Assembly (NCBI GenBank): GCA_963920575.1
Contig: OY986965.1
Span: 11,422,290 to 11,486,289 of the forward strand
DNA: 64,000 bases
Direction of reading: 5' to 3'
Source of the DNA: Narthecium ossifragum
Taxonomy: Eukaryota > Streptophyta > Magnoliopsida > Dioscoreales > Nartheciaceae
Below the pieces are notes generated by a model, which worked only from the letters and a program-made list of their open reading frames with translations, was not told the origin of the DNA and searched no databases. Of this stretch, positions 34,222 to 45,529 are shown in pieces. How positions within the stretch are numbered: position 1 is the first letter of the stretch; the number at the start of each line of letters is the position of its first letter. The position numbers and the translations under genes are program-made.

Positions 34222-35540
34222 CAACCGACGAGGTATGTTGTCCAATCATTATATTTAGTTGGACTACTAGTGACTTCATAATTCATCATTCTAATCATTA
34301 TTTTTTAGGGGTATTAGGCCATAACCCACAATCTAGCCCCCTCCTTGTCCATAGCTCCATACTTCTTGTTGAAAACCCCTCCTTCACAGCTTTCACATGA
34401 ATAACCCAACAACACATCAAAATGACAATAATACCCATATTTTAATTTTATTTTTTATACCATCCTTTTCTCCCTCCTCTCTCTCTCTCTTCTCTCCTCC
34501 GGCGAGACAACCACTCCCTTCGCCAGCAGCTCCCCGAGCTTCCTCCTTCCCCGAGGCCTAATACCCCCTTCGCCGGCCACCCACTCCAGCGACCTTTCCC
34601 ACCTCCGGCCAACTCCTCTGTCCAAACCCAACACGAGCTTCCAGTCCCCGCACGGCGTCCACTGCAAGCTCGCCCTCCGTCGATCCTCCCTCCATCTCCT
34701 CTAGCGTCAACTGCAAGCTTTCGTCGTCTTCGCCTTCCCCGATGGCGCACAACGCCGTTTGATCGCTCTTCTCGCCGGAAGCCTCGTCCGAGTTCATCCC
34801 CTCTATCAGATCTGGCACCGCCCTCCACCTAAACCCACCACCCAACGGCCTTCCAACGCCGACCAACCCCAGATCCAGTGTTCCCGTCGACTCAAGACCC
34901 GTCCTCCACCATTCCCAGGGACGATCCACTGTCACGTTGCCCGCCCTTGCTCGCGATCGTCGTCCCCGGCGAGCAGCTGTCCGCTGGTTGGGTTTGACTT
35001 GAAACGACGGGAGATGGAGAGAGGGCGCCGCCGCTTATCGCGACACGCAGTTCTCCGTCGTCGGATTGGCCGGAGAAGAAGCTCTCGATCGTGGTGGGTG
35101 TGGATCAACCGTCGGAGACCACTGATCCGATGGGTTGGCCGGCGGTGAACCCAAACCTCAAAACCCCCTTTTCTCACATTATTTAATGTATATTATATAA
35201 TAAATAGTGCTTTTAAAATCTGGAAAATAAAAGAAAACTATATAAAATTCCGGCCGCTCCCCGCCAGTGACGGCCAGGTCGAGCACCACCACCATCTTCT
35301 TCCGAGCCACGCCGACGCCACCATTGCCCCATGGAGGCAAGCACTGGTCCAACGATGATGACATCGACGGCAGAGAATCCAAGAGTGAAAAGGACCTTCG
35401 GGCATGGGTGGTGTTGTGCGCGCGCGGTGTTCCTTGGCTACGTCGACGAGCTGACAAAGATGAAAATTATCTAATCTCAACTGACAAAGATGAAAATAAG
35501 TTGAGAAAGATGAAAATTACTCATCAAAATTATACATAAA
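34222..35540. other. GC-rich non-coding sequence left of the minisatellite
   Basis: Pyrimidine-rich and then mixed GC-rich DNA at about 34440-35170 and 35240-35440. It shows open frames of 80-130 codons on both strands that are compositional. No domain is recognised. Near 35455-35515 three copies of AAAGATGAAAAT appear, inverted relative to the minisatellite that follows. Confidence 0.4.
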
Positions 35541-35574
35541 ACTTAGAAAATTGATCATCTAAAATTGACAGAAA

Positions 35575-36415
35575 TGAATTTTCATCTTTTTAAATGCATT
35601 TTCATCTTTCAAAAATTATTTTTATCTGTCTGAAATCATTTTCATCTTTCTGAATTTATTTTCATCTTTCAAAATTCATTTTCATCTTTCAAAATTCATT
35701 TTCATCTTTCTGAAATCATTTTCATCTTTCTAAATTCATTTTCATCTTTTTAAATGCATTTTCATCTTTCAAAAATCATTTTCATCTTTCTGAATTCATT
35801 TTCATCTTTCTGAATTCATTTTCATCTTTCTGAAATCATTTTCATCTTTCTGAATTCATTTTCATCTTTCTGAAATCATTTTCATTTTTCTGAATTCATT
35901 TTCATTTTTTTAAATGCATTTTCATCTTTCAGAATCATTTTCATCTTTCTGAAATCATTTTCATCTTTCTGAAATCATTTTCATCTTTTTAAATGCATTT
36001 TCATCTTTCAGAAATCATTTTCATCTTTCTGAAATCATTTTCATCTTTCTGAAATCATTTTCATCTTTCTGAATTCATTTTCATCTTTCAGAATTCATTT
36101 TCATCTTTCTGAAATCATTTTCATCTTTCTGAAATCATTTTCATCTTTCTGAATCCATTTTCATCTTTCATACATTTTCATCTTCTTATTTCTATTTTCA
36201 TCATTTTAAATCTATTTTTATCATTTTAAAATTCATTTTCATCTTTCTGAATTCATTTTCATCTTTTTAACTCTATTTTATCATTTTAAATCTATTTTCA
36301 TCTTTTTAACTTTACTTTTATCTTTTTAACTCTAGTTTCATCTTTCTAAATTCATTTTCATCTTTCTAAATTTATTTTCATCTTTTTAAATACATTTTCA
36401 TCTTTCATGCATTTA
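35575..36415. repeat. Minisatellite, 20-bp unit TTTTCATCTTTCTGAAATCA
   Basis: About 40 tandem copies of a 20-bp unit with variation confined mostly to the last seven bases (GAAATCA, GAATTCA, AAAATCA, TAAATGCA). Spacing drifts after 36170, where units shorten or lengthen. It has no coding potential. Inverted copies just to the left (35455-35515) could pair with it. Confidence 0.92.
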
Positions 36416-37506
36416 CATTTCTTAACTCTTCAAATTACACCTTAATTGGCTAAAATTCTCCATCAAGAGTTTCTTCAATCACCTCCACTTTTATTCTGTA
36501 ATTTTCTTTATCTTTTTCCATATTTTTCCCTATTTTCTACCACTTTTTCCTATTTTCTACCCCTTTTTCCCTACTTCTCCCGATTTTTCATTCTCCTCTT
36601 CTTCTATCTCCGCCCCCGGCCCACCCCCGGCTCCCCTCCACTCAACGCCGCCGCCTCCTGCCTCTCCGTCCCCATCCGGATCCGGTGGTCCCGTCGCCTC
36701 ACTGACACCCACGATGCCCTCTGACCATCTCCGGGCCCGATCCGGCCGAGCTCCTCCTCCCTCTCAGATCCGGTGACAAGATCGGGGAGGTCGGGAGGTC
36801 GCGAGGACGGGAGGTTGGAGGTCGCGATGCCGGATGTGGGGGAGATCGGAGGTCGGGAGGACGGAGGTTGCCAAGCCGGGAGGTCGGGAGGACGGGAGGT
36901 CGCGAGGTCCGGTGCGGAGATCGGGGAGGTCGGGAGTCGCGACGCCGGAGGTCGCGTCCCCATCCGCTGCCTCTCACCTCGAGTCTTCCTTTGTTCCTAT
37001 CGATCTCCTCTCTCCTCTGGCCGGCCAACGGCTCATCCACCGATCCCGTAGCATCTCCGGTGATCCCGTCGCGTCTCCGGCAGCTCCCGAATAAGCTTCC
37101 TCCTTCCCCAACGCCGCCACGATGCCCTCCCGGCCTCCTTCCTCGACGAGCTTCTCTCCTTTGTCGGATCCAACGCCGCCTCCACCCAACGCCGCCACTT
37201 CCGACGTCTCCAACGCCATCCAGCACTTTCCACTGCTCGCCGTCTCCCCTGCTCGCCTACTCCTCACTCCCGACCACTTTCCAACCTACTCTGCCTCCAA
37301 CACCTTCTCCATCGACGCCGGCGAACTCCACCCAAACCCTCCGTTGCCGGGCACATCTGTCGTCCCCATCCACTGCCTCCCACGTCGAGAGCCCATCCGA
37401 CCTCCTCTCCCTCTTGGATCTAGCTACTTCCTCCTCCTTCCCCAACGCCGATCAACATCGCCGTATCCCAACTCCGGCGACCCTCCACGGCGCCGTTCGC
37501 CGCCAA
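36416..37506. other. GC-rich non-coding sequence right of the minisatellite
   Basis: T-rich lead (36480-36600) followed by C-rich DNA. A G-rich minisatellite at about 36775-36950 is built on GGTCGGGAGG, GAGATCGG and GGTCGCGA. The open frames on both strands look like repeat translation. Together with 34222-35540 it frames the AT-rich array, a layout similar to 6578-8030. Confidence 0.4.
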
Positions 37507-38960
37507 TGATGAATAAAATTTATATCTCACAAGTATACGAATCGGTGCAATCAGTATAGTAACAAGACGAGTATCGTACCCACAGAGATTTGTAGAGATT
37601 ATTAGAGTTGAACGCTAAAGAACATAAAAGAAAGAAAATAAGGAAGGGAAAGTGAGAAATATGAAGTATCGAAAATAGATGATGTAATAATGAAATAATA
37701 AAACGATGGAAATATGATGGATGAATACTAAGGTTCCGATTTCACCATAACATCCTCATTCTATGCATTGAATCAATCAAGATCTTAGTTTAATTCCAAG
37801 GGTTCGTTCTTCCGGTATGATGATCCGTTCGGCCGCGGTCTTCACCAAGTACCCTCAACTAACCCTAGCTAATGAACCCATAACTAAGTGTTAACCAAGA
37901 ATCCATTAAGCTCTGAAGAACAATCATGAACCAAGAGTTGTCTTAGCTTGAACCCGGCTTTGACATAAACTCATTCATTCATAGATCCTGCAAGATTAGG
38001 GAATGAACCCTCACCCAATCTCACATAAAATAATCTATAATACTTCTATTGGCCAGATAAAGGTATTTAAGATCTCAGTTATAATAATGAATGAAACAAG
38101 GAAAATAAACTGATTAAATAATCATGATCCAATAACATAGAATGATTCAGTTAGGCTACATCGGTACCTTAGAGAAGGAACTAGCCACTCATGTTCATCA
38201 TGAAGACGACAAAAGTGTTCAAAGAAAAATAAAGAAAGAAAGACGAAGAAAACAAAACCCTAACGCGGCTTCCTCTCCTCCAGATACTCCAGAAAAGTCC
38301 TCCAAAAGATCCCCTTTGATAACCCTAAGTATCCTATTTATAGGCCTAAACTCGGGTTAGATCTGGGTCTATTATAAGCTCGCTGCTGATCTGGCGGTTG
38401 ACAGTGAAATCTGACGGTCGACCGTCAACTGTACATATTAATTTGGAAGAGCGGCGGTCGATCATCGCATCGACCCTGAGAAGTGTTTTGCTTGACAGAG
38501 GCTGACGGTCGATGCCACGGTCGATGCAACGGTCGACTGTGAGAATTTTGAGCGCGACGGTCGTCCGTGGAAATTTTTGAGCGCGACGGTCGACCGTGAG
38601 ATCTGACGGTCGACCGTCACTATTCATTCAGCACTGCGCACTGGTATGAAAACACTGTAACTTCCTCTATCAAACTCCAAATCACGAACCGTAAAATTCT
38701 CCCGAAACTAGACTTCAAGATCTTTCCAACCATATATGGAAAATCATCTGGTTCTTTATGAACAGGTACAATTTAATCTTTCAAGTTGATCCATGTAATC
38801 TTTTCAGCTTCTTTGCTCATTTTTCCTGCATTTTCCAAACAACTATGTGAAGCAACATATATATATATATAAATAATAATAAAGATGTTGATTAAGGATA
38901 ATAATTTAGCAATTGAGATAGTTATAAGACTGTTCAGAGTGCACTTTCATGCACTCATCA
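37507..38960 (-). mobile_element. Solo LTR with GGTCGACC array, imperfect TSD
   Basis: A 1454-bp unit starting TGATGAATAAAATTT and ending GCACTCATCA, flanked by GCCAA (37502-37506) and GCCAC (38961-38965). The minus-strand TATA box (CCTATTTATAGG, near 38334-38345) is followed on the upstream side by TCGGGTTAGATCTGGG and then the palindrome array. This is the same order as in the solo LTR at 15788-17376, which has CTATTTATAG, TCGGATTAGATCTGGG, then GATCGATC pairs. CGTACCCACAGAGA near 37575 parallels its GAATCCACAGGGA. I regard the two as divergent members of one LTR superfamily. Confidence 0.78.
38396..38625. repeat. ACGGTCGACCGT palindrome array in the solo LTR
   Basis: Nine or so copies of GGTCGACC-like motifs. 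Examples are ACGGTCGACCGT near 38417, 38587 and 38607 (the last two 20 bp apart), and GGTCGATCATCGCATCGACC near 38456. GGTCGATG/GGTCGATG/GGTCGACT occurs at 12-bp steps near 38508-38538. They sit on the upstream side of the LTR TATA box. Confidence 0.8.
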
Positions 38961-38965
38961 GCCAC

Positions 38966-39254
38966 CATCCCTAGTAGATACCATTAGCATATATTTTCTC
39001 TAAAATGGGGTTTTAGCAAATATTAATGGGGGGTTTTAGTTTTCCATAGTTTCAATCTGACATATAAGGGTATTTTAGACTTTTAGTTCATTAATATACC
39101 ACAACTACCACCACAATGGGCTTTTCATCTTAAAAATGAGGCTAATGGGGTTTTTAATGATATTTTTTGTTAAAATGGTGTTATTGCCAATCAACTATAT
39201 TTTTAATCTCTAGATCTTTCACAGCCACCAAACACTTGTCCACTGGACACAACA
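38966..39254. other. Spacer with GGGGTTTTAG motifs
   Basis: AT-rich with repeated ATGGGG(TTTT) and TAAAATGG motifs. These may be the end of a non-coding element, but borders are not evident. Confidence 0.25.
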
Positions 39255-40129
39255 TGTCGCGCCCTGACCCGAGAAGGCCCAACCAGGCCGGGCGACGCGA
39301 ACCAGAACCGAACTAATTACGGAAAATTTTGGCGAGGGTTCCCGCTAGCTTACTGGTTTCCCTAAACAATTCATAAGCACCCTTAATTAACAATAAATTC
39401 CAAACCTCAATAACATATAATATAATATTCAAATCCTTAAAAGGGTTTACATTAATACAACATACTCCCGTCGGAGATTTTCTAAACAAAAAGGGTGTAG
39501 ATGACGATCACCGCTCCTCAAGCACAGTCAGACGCCGCCGTACCACCAAACACTTGCCCCGTAGGGGCCACTGAAGAGGAGCTAACGCCTGTACCTGCAA
39601 AACGCAGCCTAGGTAGGAGTGAGCACTAAGCTCAGTAAGGTTCTACACTACGACACACAGAAGGGAGGGAACACAATAGTATCGCCCTCAAGCTAAGCCT
39701 AGGTGTGCTACGGGGCCCCACAACCCCACCGCGCGTCACTGAGAGCTCCTGTCCAGGTCCCACCCTTAGTAAAGCAAGAAACCAACACTGATGTCCCACT
39801 AGCAGGAACCCGACACTGCTAGGAGAGGGACCGACACCGGCTGCACCCTCAGCACCTGTTCACGAATAAAACGTCGATCTCGTTGGGACGAGATTTCTAT
39901 TTTATTTCCGAGCAAATCATTTTTAATTTCAATATCAAGAAATTGCAGGCACCACACCCCTGGATCGCCAAGTTGGCAGATCCATCATTTACATCCCCGT
40001 AGGGAACACCTCCGATTCTAGATCCAAATAAATTTTTATATAAGAAAAGAAATAAATGTGAAGTCCTTGGACAGCCGCCTTCATCGCCGGAATGCTGTCT
40101 GAGTCTTGTTCCGAAGATGACGAGTTTGG

Positions 40130-40335
40130 AGAAGACGTTGAATAAAGTTGCGGAAGCCGCGAATATAGTTGCGGAAGCCGCGAATGTAGTTGACGAAGCT
40201 GCCGAATATAGTTGCGGAAGTCGCGAATATAGTTAATGAAGCCGCCGAATATATTTGGGGAAGTCACGAATATAGTTGATGAAGCTGCCGAATATATTTG
40301 GGGAAGCCACAAATATAGTTGGGGACGAGCCTGGC
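40130..40335. repeat. Degenerate minisatellite, about 30-bp unit CGAATATAGTTGCGGAAGC
   Basis: Seven or so imperfect units of GAA-GCCGCGAATATAGTTG-CGGAA type, alternating GCGGAAGCCGC, GACGAAGCTGCC and GGGGAAGTCAC variants. It lies inside the large reverse LTR. Confidence 0.7.
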
Positions 40336-40539
40336 CGATATAGTTGATGAAGCTTCTCGGTCGATGGCGTCCAAGCTTCAAGGTTTCGCCGATGGGTTCA
40401 GAGGAGACACCGTCAGCCCAAATCTGGTGAAGATGGTCTTGCTCGTCGCGGTAAAGTGGCCGTTGGAACGCTGGCTGGAAACAGGGGTCCTGCGGCTGGG
40501 ACAGAGGATCGCAGCGACCGGAACAGGGGACACAGCGGC

Positions 40540-41500
40540 TGGAGCTTGAGGACGTCGGCTTGAAGCTTCAGGACGTCGACTAGAAGCTTGAGAGCGCCTG
40601 GGTTTGGACCTCGCCGCCGCGGGGATGTAGCCGGAGCAAAGGAAGTCAGTGGCTGGAACTTGGGATTCATTGCCATGGAAGAGAAGCTGCTGGAGTTGAG
40701 GGTGTCGGCTGGAACTAGAGGAGGCAGCAGCTGGAGTTCAAGGACGTCAGCTGGAAGCTTGAAGACGTCGGCTGGAAACATAGCTGCGGCTGGAACAGAT
40801 GACTGGCTGGAACAGATGAATGGCCGGAGCTCCTTGGATCTGGGCTTCGCTGTCGCGAGAAGATGGCCGGAGCAGAGAAATCAGTGGCTGGAACTTGAGG
40901 AGGCAGTAGCTGGAGTTCAAGGACGTCGGCTTGGACTAGAGAAACAGAGGAAACTTTGTCTTCCAAGCCGCCGGTGACGAGAGAGGGAGAGCTAAGGCTC
41001 GATCTCCGTGAACGTCGAGGAAGCAGGCTGGAGCAGCTTTGCTGGAGGTCTGGGTCGCGCGGTGAGCGGGGGAGTGGAGCTTGAGCCGCGGGATCGACGA
41101 GCTTCTTACAGCGGCAACCCAAAGACGCGAGCGTCTCGATGGGTTCCGGCTGCGTTGGCAGGATCGGCATCGTCCGGTGGTGCGCAACGTTGGAGCGTCA
41201 ACAGGGCCTCTTCGTCTTCAATCCTCCGAGCTCTCTTTCTCCGACGTGAACGTCTTGGCAGGAACTCATCGTCTTACTCCGGCCTTCCACCGTCTTCTTC
41301 AACCAGTCTTCAACCTTTCTTCCACCAGTCTTCAGCCTCTTCAACCTTTCTTCCGGGTGTCTTGCGCAGCCTCCCGGCGTTCTTCAACCAGCTTTCGACG
41401 CCTTCTTCCACCGGCCTTCCACGCGTTATTCCACCAGTCTTGCGCAGCCTCCCGGCGTTCTTCAACCAGTCTTCAACCCAGCCTTCTTCACACCCCATAG
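40540..41500. repeat. Imperfect repeats GCTGGAACTTGAGGACGTCGG and CTTCAACCAGTC
   Basis: Between 40540 and 40960 the phrase GCTGGAA(C/G)TTGA-GGACGTCGGCT returns seven or eight times with variation. Between 41275 and 41480 CTTCAACC(A)GTCTTC and GCGCAGCCTCCCGGCG recur. Open frames through these repeats exist on both strands and are not accepted as genes. Confidence 0.6.
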
Positions 41501-42360
41501 TCCTCTATTTATAGGCACGAGAGGTGTATGTCCTCACATGGAATGGGATCATGGATCCCTTAATCAAAGGGTGCTTCTTGCATTTAGAGAATGTTGATCC
41601 TTTTATATAAGGATAGCTACAACGGGATCAAAGGGATGCTGATTTTTTTTTTATATGGTATGGACGGGTGATGCTGGTTCTATATATATATATTTATATA
41701 TATATATGGTATGGACATATAAGGACGACCAACCATGCAGTCCACTTGGAGATTTGCTGATTTTTGTTTTGGCGGATTTTTCTTTTGAAGTTCGAATTTC
41801 AAATTTATCATGATTTGAATATTTTTTCATGTCCATTATTGTTTGAATATTTGTCCAGCTTTGATAAATCATCTATGAATATTTACTCCCGTACAAAATA
41901 TTTATCTGAATTTTGAATATTTATAGGAATTTTACCAAACTATCCTCAGCGGTCATATATGTTGGACCAAAATATTCTGGTGGGTGGAATGGTCAGATTT
42001 CGGACAATTGCACCCTGAGGGTGTGAATTGCCCAAGATACCCCTAGGGGCTAGATGTTACAGTAAAATTACCAGAAAACCCCTGCGCTCATATGGCTTAT
42101 TTAGAGTGCCGTCAAAGCCATGCGGGGTTACTGTAGAATGTAATGGGAAGTCCAGGCCTCTATTTTGGCCCAAATTTCCAGTACGCCCTTGGGCGGGTGA
42201 AATTACCCAGATGCCCCTGGATGCCATCAAAATTAGGACAAGCATTTATCGGGCATTTTAAACATGTTTTAGGCTTACTTGAGCTTATCTGATGTTGTTT
42301 TGGCTCAAACAAACCGTGGGTACTGCGACCTTTTGGTCTAGCCAAAATTGATGTCAACAA

Positions 42361-42740
42361 CACCTGACTCGAGGCCGACACGACCTCTAAATCATCGATC
42401 GATATGTATTCAAGTCATTTAAGCCTATCATCGATATCGACTGAATACTACAATCCAACCTGGACCTTGCTACCCGTCACAGTCCTAGAGCTAAATCCGA
42501 GTTGAAGTTGAAATTATTAGCTAAAGTTGAAATTATAGTCCAGCTTACAATAGCATGCTCTTCCCTCTGGTGAGTATAATTGCCACCACACATAAAGTGT
42601 TCGTGCGTGAATCACATGATGTTCTACCTTCAGGTTATCATACATGCAATCAATGTATAGGTCAATCCATGTGAAAACAACATGTATAATAAGTATAAAC
42701 ATTTCAGCTCATGTACAATTTAACACTATTAAACCTACAA
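42361..42740. other. Spacer
   Basis: AT-rich; nothing recognised apart from a possible internal duplication of AAGTTGAAATTAT near 42500-42530. Confidence 0.3.
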
Positions 42741-43167
42741 GGTAGCATGAATACGGTCATAAATGTCTACACCCCCCAACCTGAAATCAACATTGTCCTC
42801 AATGTGTGCATCGTAAACAATAACATATGTAAGAGGTGGCTGTCCAAAAATTCAATGTAAATGAGAGACAAGATAGTTTAAATAAGAAAGAGGCCACTTG
42901 ATAGAGTAAGCGAACATCTTCTCAAGGATCCTCAGGGTGGTTGAAAACCTAAAAGAAAACAAAAGAGAAAACATAAGACTAAAAATTGAAACTTAAAAAA
43001 AAACATGTTACCTTGGTGGGTTGCCTCCCACCCAGCGCTTTATTTAACGTCTAGGCAAGACGTTCTGCAAAGCTCTAAGGTTCAACAAAATCTACCGCAT
43101 CCACATGTCCAAACGATGGTCCTTCCAAATACACCTTCAAACGATGACCATTGACTTTGAACTTATT

Positions 43168-44522
43168 TCATGTATTCTCATTCTCAATTTCCACAGCGCC
43201 ATGAGGAGATACTTGTATCACCTTGAATAGGCCCGTCCATCTTGACCTTAATTTACCTGAAAAGAATTTCATTCGTGAGTTATAAAGCAAAACTTTCATA
43301 CCTGGTGTGAACTCCTTCCGTTGTATTGCTTTGTCATGATAGAGCTTGGTTCTTTCTTTGTAGATTTTAGCGTTCTCGTATGTTTCATTCCGTAGCTCAT
43401 CCAATTCATTCAATTGCATCTTCCTCATGTCCCCAGCTTCCCTCATATCAAAATTCAGCTGCTTTATCGCCCAATAGGCCCTATACTCCAATTCCACTGG
43501 TAGGTGGCATGCTTTGTCAAACACAATTCGGTAAGGGCTCATACCAATAGGAGTCTTATACAGTGCGATAAGCCCAAAGAACATCATTTAATTTCGCCGC
43601 CCAATCCTTCCTTGTAGTGCCTACAACTCGCTCCAAGATTGTCTTAATTTGCCTATTGCTTACCTCAACTTGACCCAAAGTTTGAGGGTGGTACGGAGTT
43701 GCAACCCGATGAGTGATGTTGTACTTCTTCAATAATGCATCAAACACTCTATTGCAAAAGTGTAAACCCCCATCACTTATAATCGCCCGAGGTGTGCCAA
43801 AACTTGTAAAAATCATATCTTTTAAGAAACCCAGCACGGTCTTACTGTCATTGTTCCTGGCTGCAATTGCTTCAATCCACTTAGATACATAATCTACAAC
43901 AACAAGAATATAAGTGTACCCATATGATGGAGGAAATGGTTCTATGAAGTCTATGCTCCAAACATCAAACAATTCCACCACTAGATTGTTGGTAAGCGGC
44001 ATCTCGTTCCTTTTGCTTATGTTCCCAGATCTTTGACATCTATCACACTTAGCAAACAAAATTAAACACATCTTTGAATAAGGTAGGCCAGAAGAAACCA
44101 GATTGAAGAACTTTAAAAGCAGTTTTCTTACCTCCAAAGTATCCTCCACACGTTAATTCATGACTAAATTTCAATATATCATCATACTCATATTCTAGAA
44201 CACAACGCCTTATTATTTGATCAGGACAATGCTTAAATAAATAAGGGTCATCCCAAAAGTAATATCTAACTGTAGACAAAAATCTTTTCTTTTCTTGTGA
44301 ACTTAAATCAGCACGCAGAACATTACTAGCTAAATAGTTAACAATATCCGCATACCATGGCTCTTTACCATTCACAGAAAATAGTTGTTCATCGGGAAAG
44401 CATTCTTGGATGGGTTGTACATCCTTAGGGCCGGCCCTGTGCTCCAATCGTGACAAGTGATCTGCCACTACATTGTCGCTCCCTTTCTTGTCCATTATTT
44501 CCAAATCGAACTCTTGCAGCAA
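43168..44522 (-). pseudogene. Athila integrase segment in three overlapping frames
   Basis: Three successive open stretches (44522-44049, 44149-43556, 43587-43168) together cover the RNase H tail (ADHLSRLEH), the zinc-binding N-domain, the DDE core and the chromatin-side C-domain ([21 protein letters not shown]). They overlap by frameshifts, so no single protein can be made. One zinc-ligand His of the usual CHxxxxGGHxG motif is changed ([12 protein letters not shown]). Confidence 0.85.
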
Positions 44523-44617
44523 CAGGATTCACCTGATTAACCTTGGCTTGGTATCCTTTTTGGTTAGTAGATATTTCAATGCTGCATGATCTGAATAAAT
44601 AATAACTTTAGATCCAA

Positions 44618-45437
44618 TCAAATAAGAGCGAATTTCTCCAATGCAAAAACAACAACAAGTAATTCTTTCTCAGTAGTTGAGTAATCGATTTGAGCATCAT
44701 TAAGGGTACGACTTGCATAATAAATAGCATGAGAAACCTTATTCACCCTTTGTCCTAACACAACCCCTATAGCATAATCAGATGCATCACACATTATCTC
44801 AAAGGGCAACGACCAATCAGGAGGCATAATAATAGGTGCAGTAATCAATTTCTCTTTTAAAGCATTAAAAGCATCAAGACAGGCTTTACTAAACTTAAAC
44901 TCAGCATCCTTGGCCAATAAATCACACAGAGGTCGTGCAATCTTAGAAAAATCTCTAATGAATCTGCGATAAAATCCTACATGGCCCAAAAAACTTCGCA
45001 CACCTTTCACAGAAGTAGGGGGCGGTAATTTCTCAATCACATCTATTTTTGCTTTATCTACTCCAATACCTTTACTAGAAATAGCATGTCCCAAAACAAT
45101 ACCTTGCCTTACCATGAAGTGACTCTTCTCCCAGCTCAATGTCAAATTTGTCTCTTCACATCTCTTAAGCACCAAGGTTAGGTGTGCAAGGCAATTATCA
45201 AAAGAATTCCCAAAGACAGAAAAATCATCCATGAATACCTCGACAAACCTTTCTAACATGTCAGAGAAAATCGATATCATGCATCTTTGAAAAGTGGCAG
45301 GTGCGTTGCACAATCCGAACGGCATCCGTCTGTATGCGAATGTTCCAAACGGACAAGTGAAAGTTGTCTTCTCTTGGTCCTCTGGGGCGATAGCAATTTG
45401 ATTATAACCTGAAAATCCATCAAGAAAACAATAAAAT
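44618..45437 (-). pseudogene. Athila reverse transcriptase / RNase H segment
   Basis: An open stretch containing the polymerase palm and the start of RNase H. The N-terminal RT motifs that should precede SFYCFLDGFSGYN are absent; instead the frame runs into unrelated sequence. It ends by frameshift after [16 protein letters not shown]. It belongs with the integrase pieces to the left. Confidence 0.85.
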
Positions 45438-45470
45438 GATACCAAGCCAAGGTTAATCAGGTGGATCCAA
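45436..45470 (+). repeat. Inverted copy of the Athila RNase H segment at 44525-44557
   Basis: ACCAAGCCAAGGTTAATCAGG occurs here on plus and as its reverse complement near 44530. It marks the breakpoint where the reverse transcriptase is cut off. The copy here keeps TGGATCC where the other has TGAATCC, so the stop codon at that tryptophan arose after, or only in, the 44.5-kb copy. Confidence 0.75.
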
Positions 45471-45529
45471 CTTAGAAAACCGCAGATAAACATACTGGGA
45501 TCAACATATCCAAAACCATGAAACATCCG

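Larger units (their letters stand above)
39255..42360 (-). mobile_element. Large reverse-oriented LTR-like element starting TGTCGCGCCCTGACC
   Basis: Read on the minus strand it ends GGGTCAGGGCGCGACA, like the elements ending at 18259, 22767 and 33690. The 39530-39860 stretch is the reverse complement of their CCTGACATGTGTCCCC / GGTGGGACCTGGACAGG / CTCACCCTACCTGGGCTGC region. A minus-strand TATA box (CTCTATTTATAGG) lies near 41503-41515. The 5' border on the minus strand is unclear: a TGTTG candidate duplication near 42350 is off by one base from a TG start. The middle (40060-41500) is repetitive and GC-rich, without a recognisable protein. Confidence 0.55.
42741..45440 (-). mobile_element. 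Athila-type Ty3/Gypsy polyprotein remnant
   Basis: Minus-strand pol in several frames. Reverse transcriptase (45430-about 44800) has FLDGFSGYNQIAIAPEDQE, the TFQRCM region and FMDDFSVFG (catalytic DD near 45226). RNase H follows with CDASDYAIGVVLGQ and TTEKELL, then a frame break near 44625 and an in-frame stop near 44527. The integrase has a zinc-finger region with [10 protein letters not shown]. Its catalytic D, D and E are in DVWSIDF (near 43951), ISDGGLHF (near 43775) and GQVEVSNRQ (near 43670). The C-terminal part runs to about 43168. The cluster FMDDFSVFG plus GIVLGH.ISSKGI is characteristic of the Athila clade. Gag, protease, the first third of reverse transcriptase and both LTRs are missing. 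The RT end at about 45437 joins a short inverted piece of its own RNase H region. Non-functional. Confidence 0.88.

Noticed and set aside
34448..34935. Gly/Arg/Glu-rich frames of 70-126 codons
   Set aside because: Compositional, on both strands, no domain, next to simple repeats.
35575..36415. CRISPR-like regular repeats
   Set aside because: Units are contiguous with no unique spacers, and this is a plant nuclear sequence; it is a minisatellite.
36604..37559. Frames up to 213 codons in the C-rich block right of the minisatellite
   Set aside because: Overlapping frames on both strands, low complexity (Pro/Ser/Thr, Arg/Gly), no recognisable motifs.
40989..41514. Frames of 139-168 codons in the large reverse LTR
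   Set aside because: They run through imperfect tandem repeats and are open in several frames on both strands.
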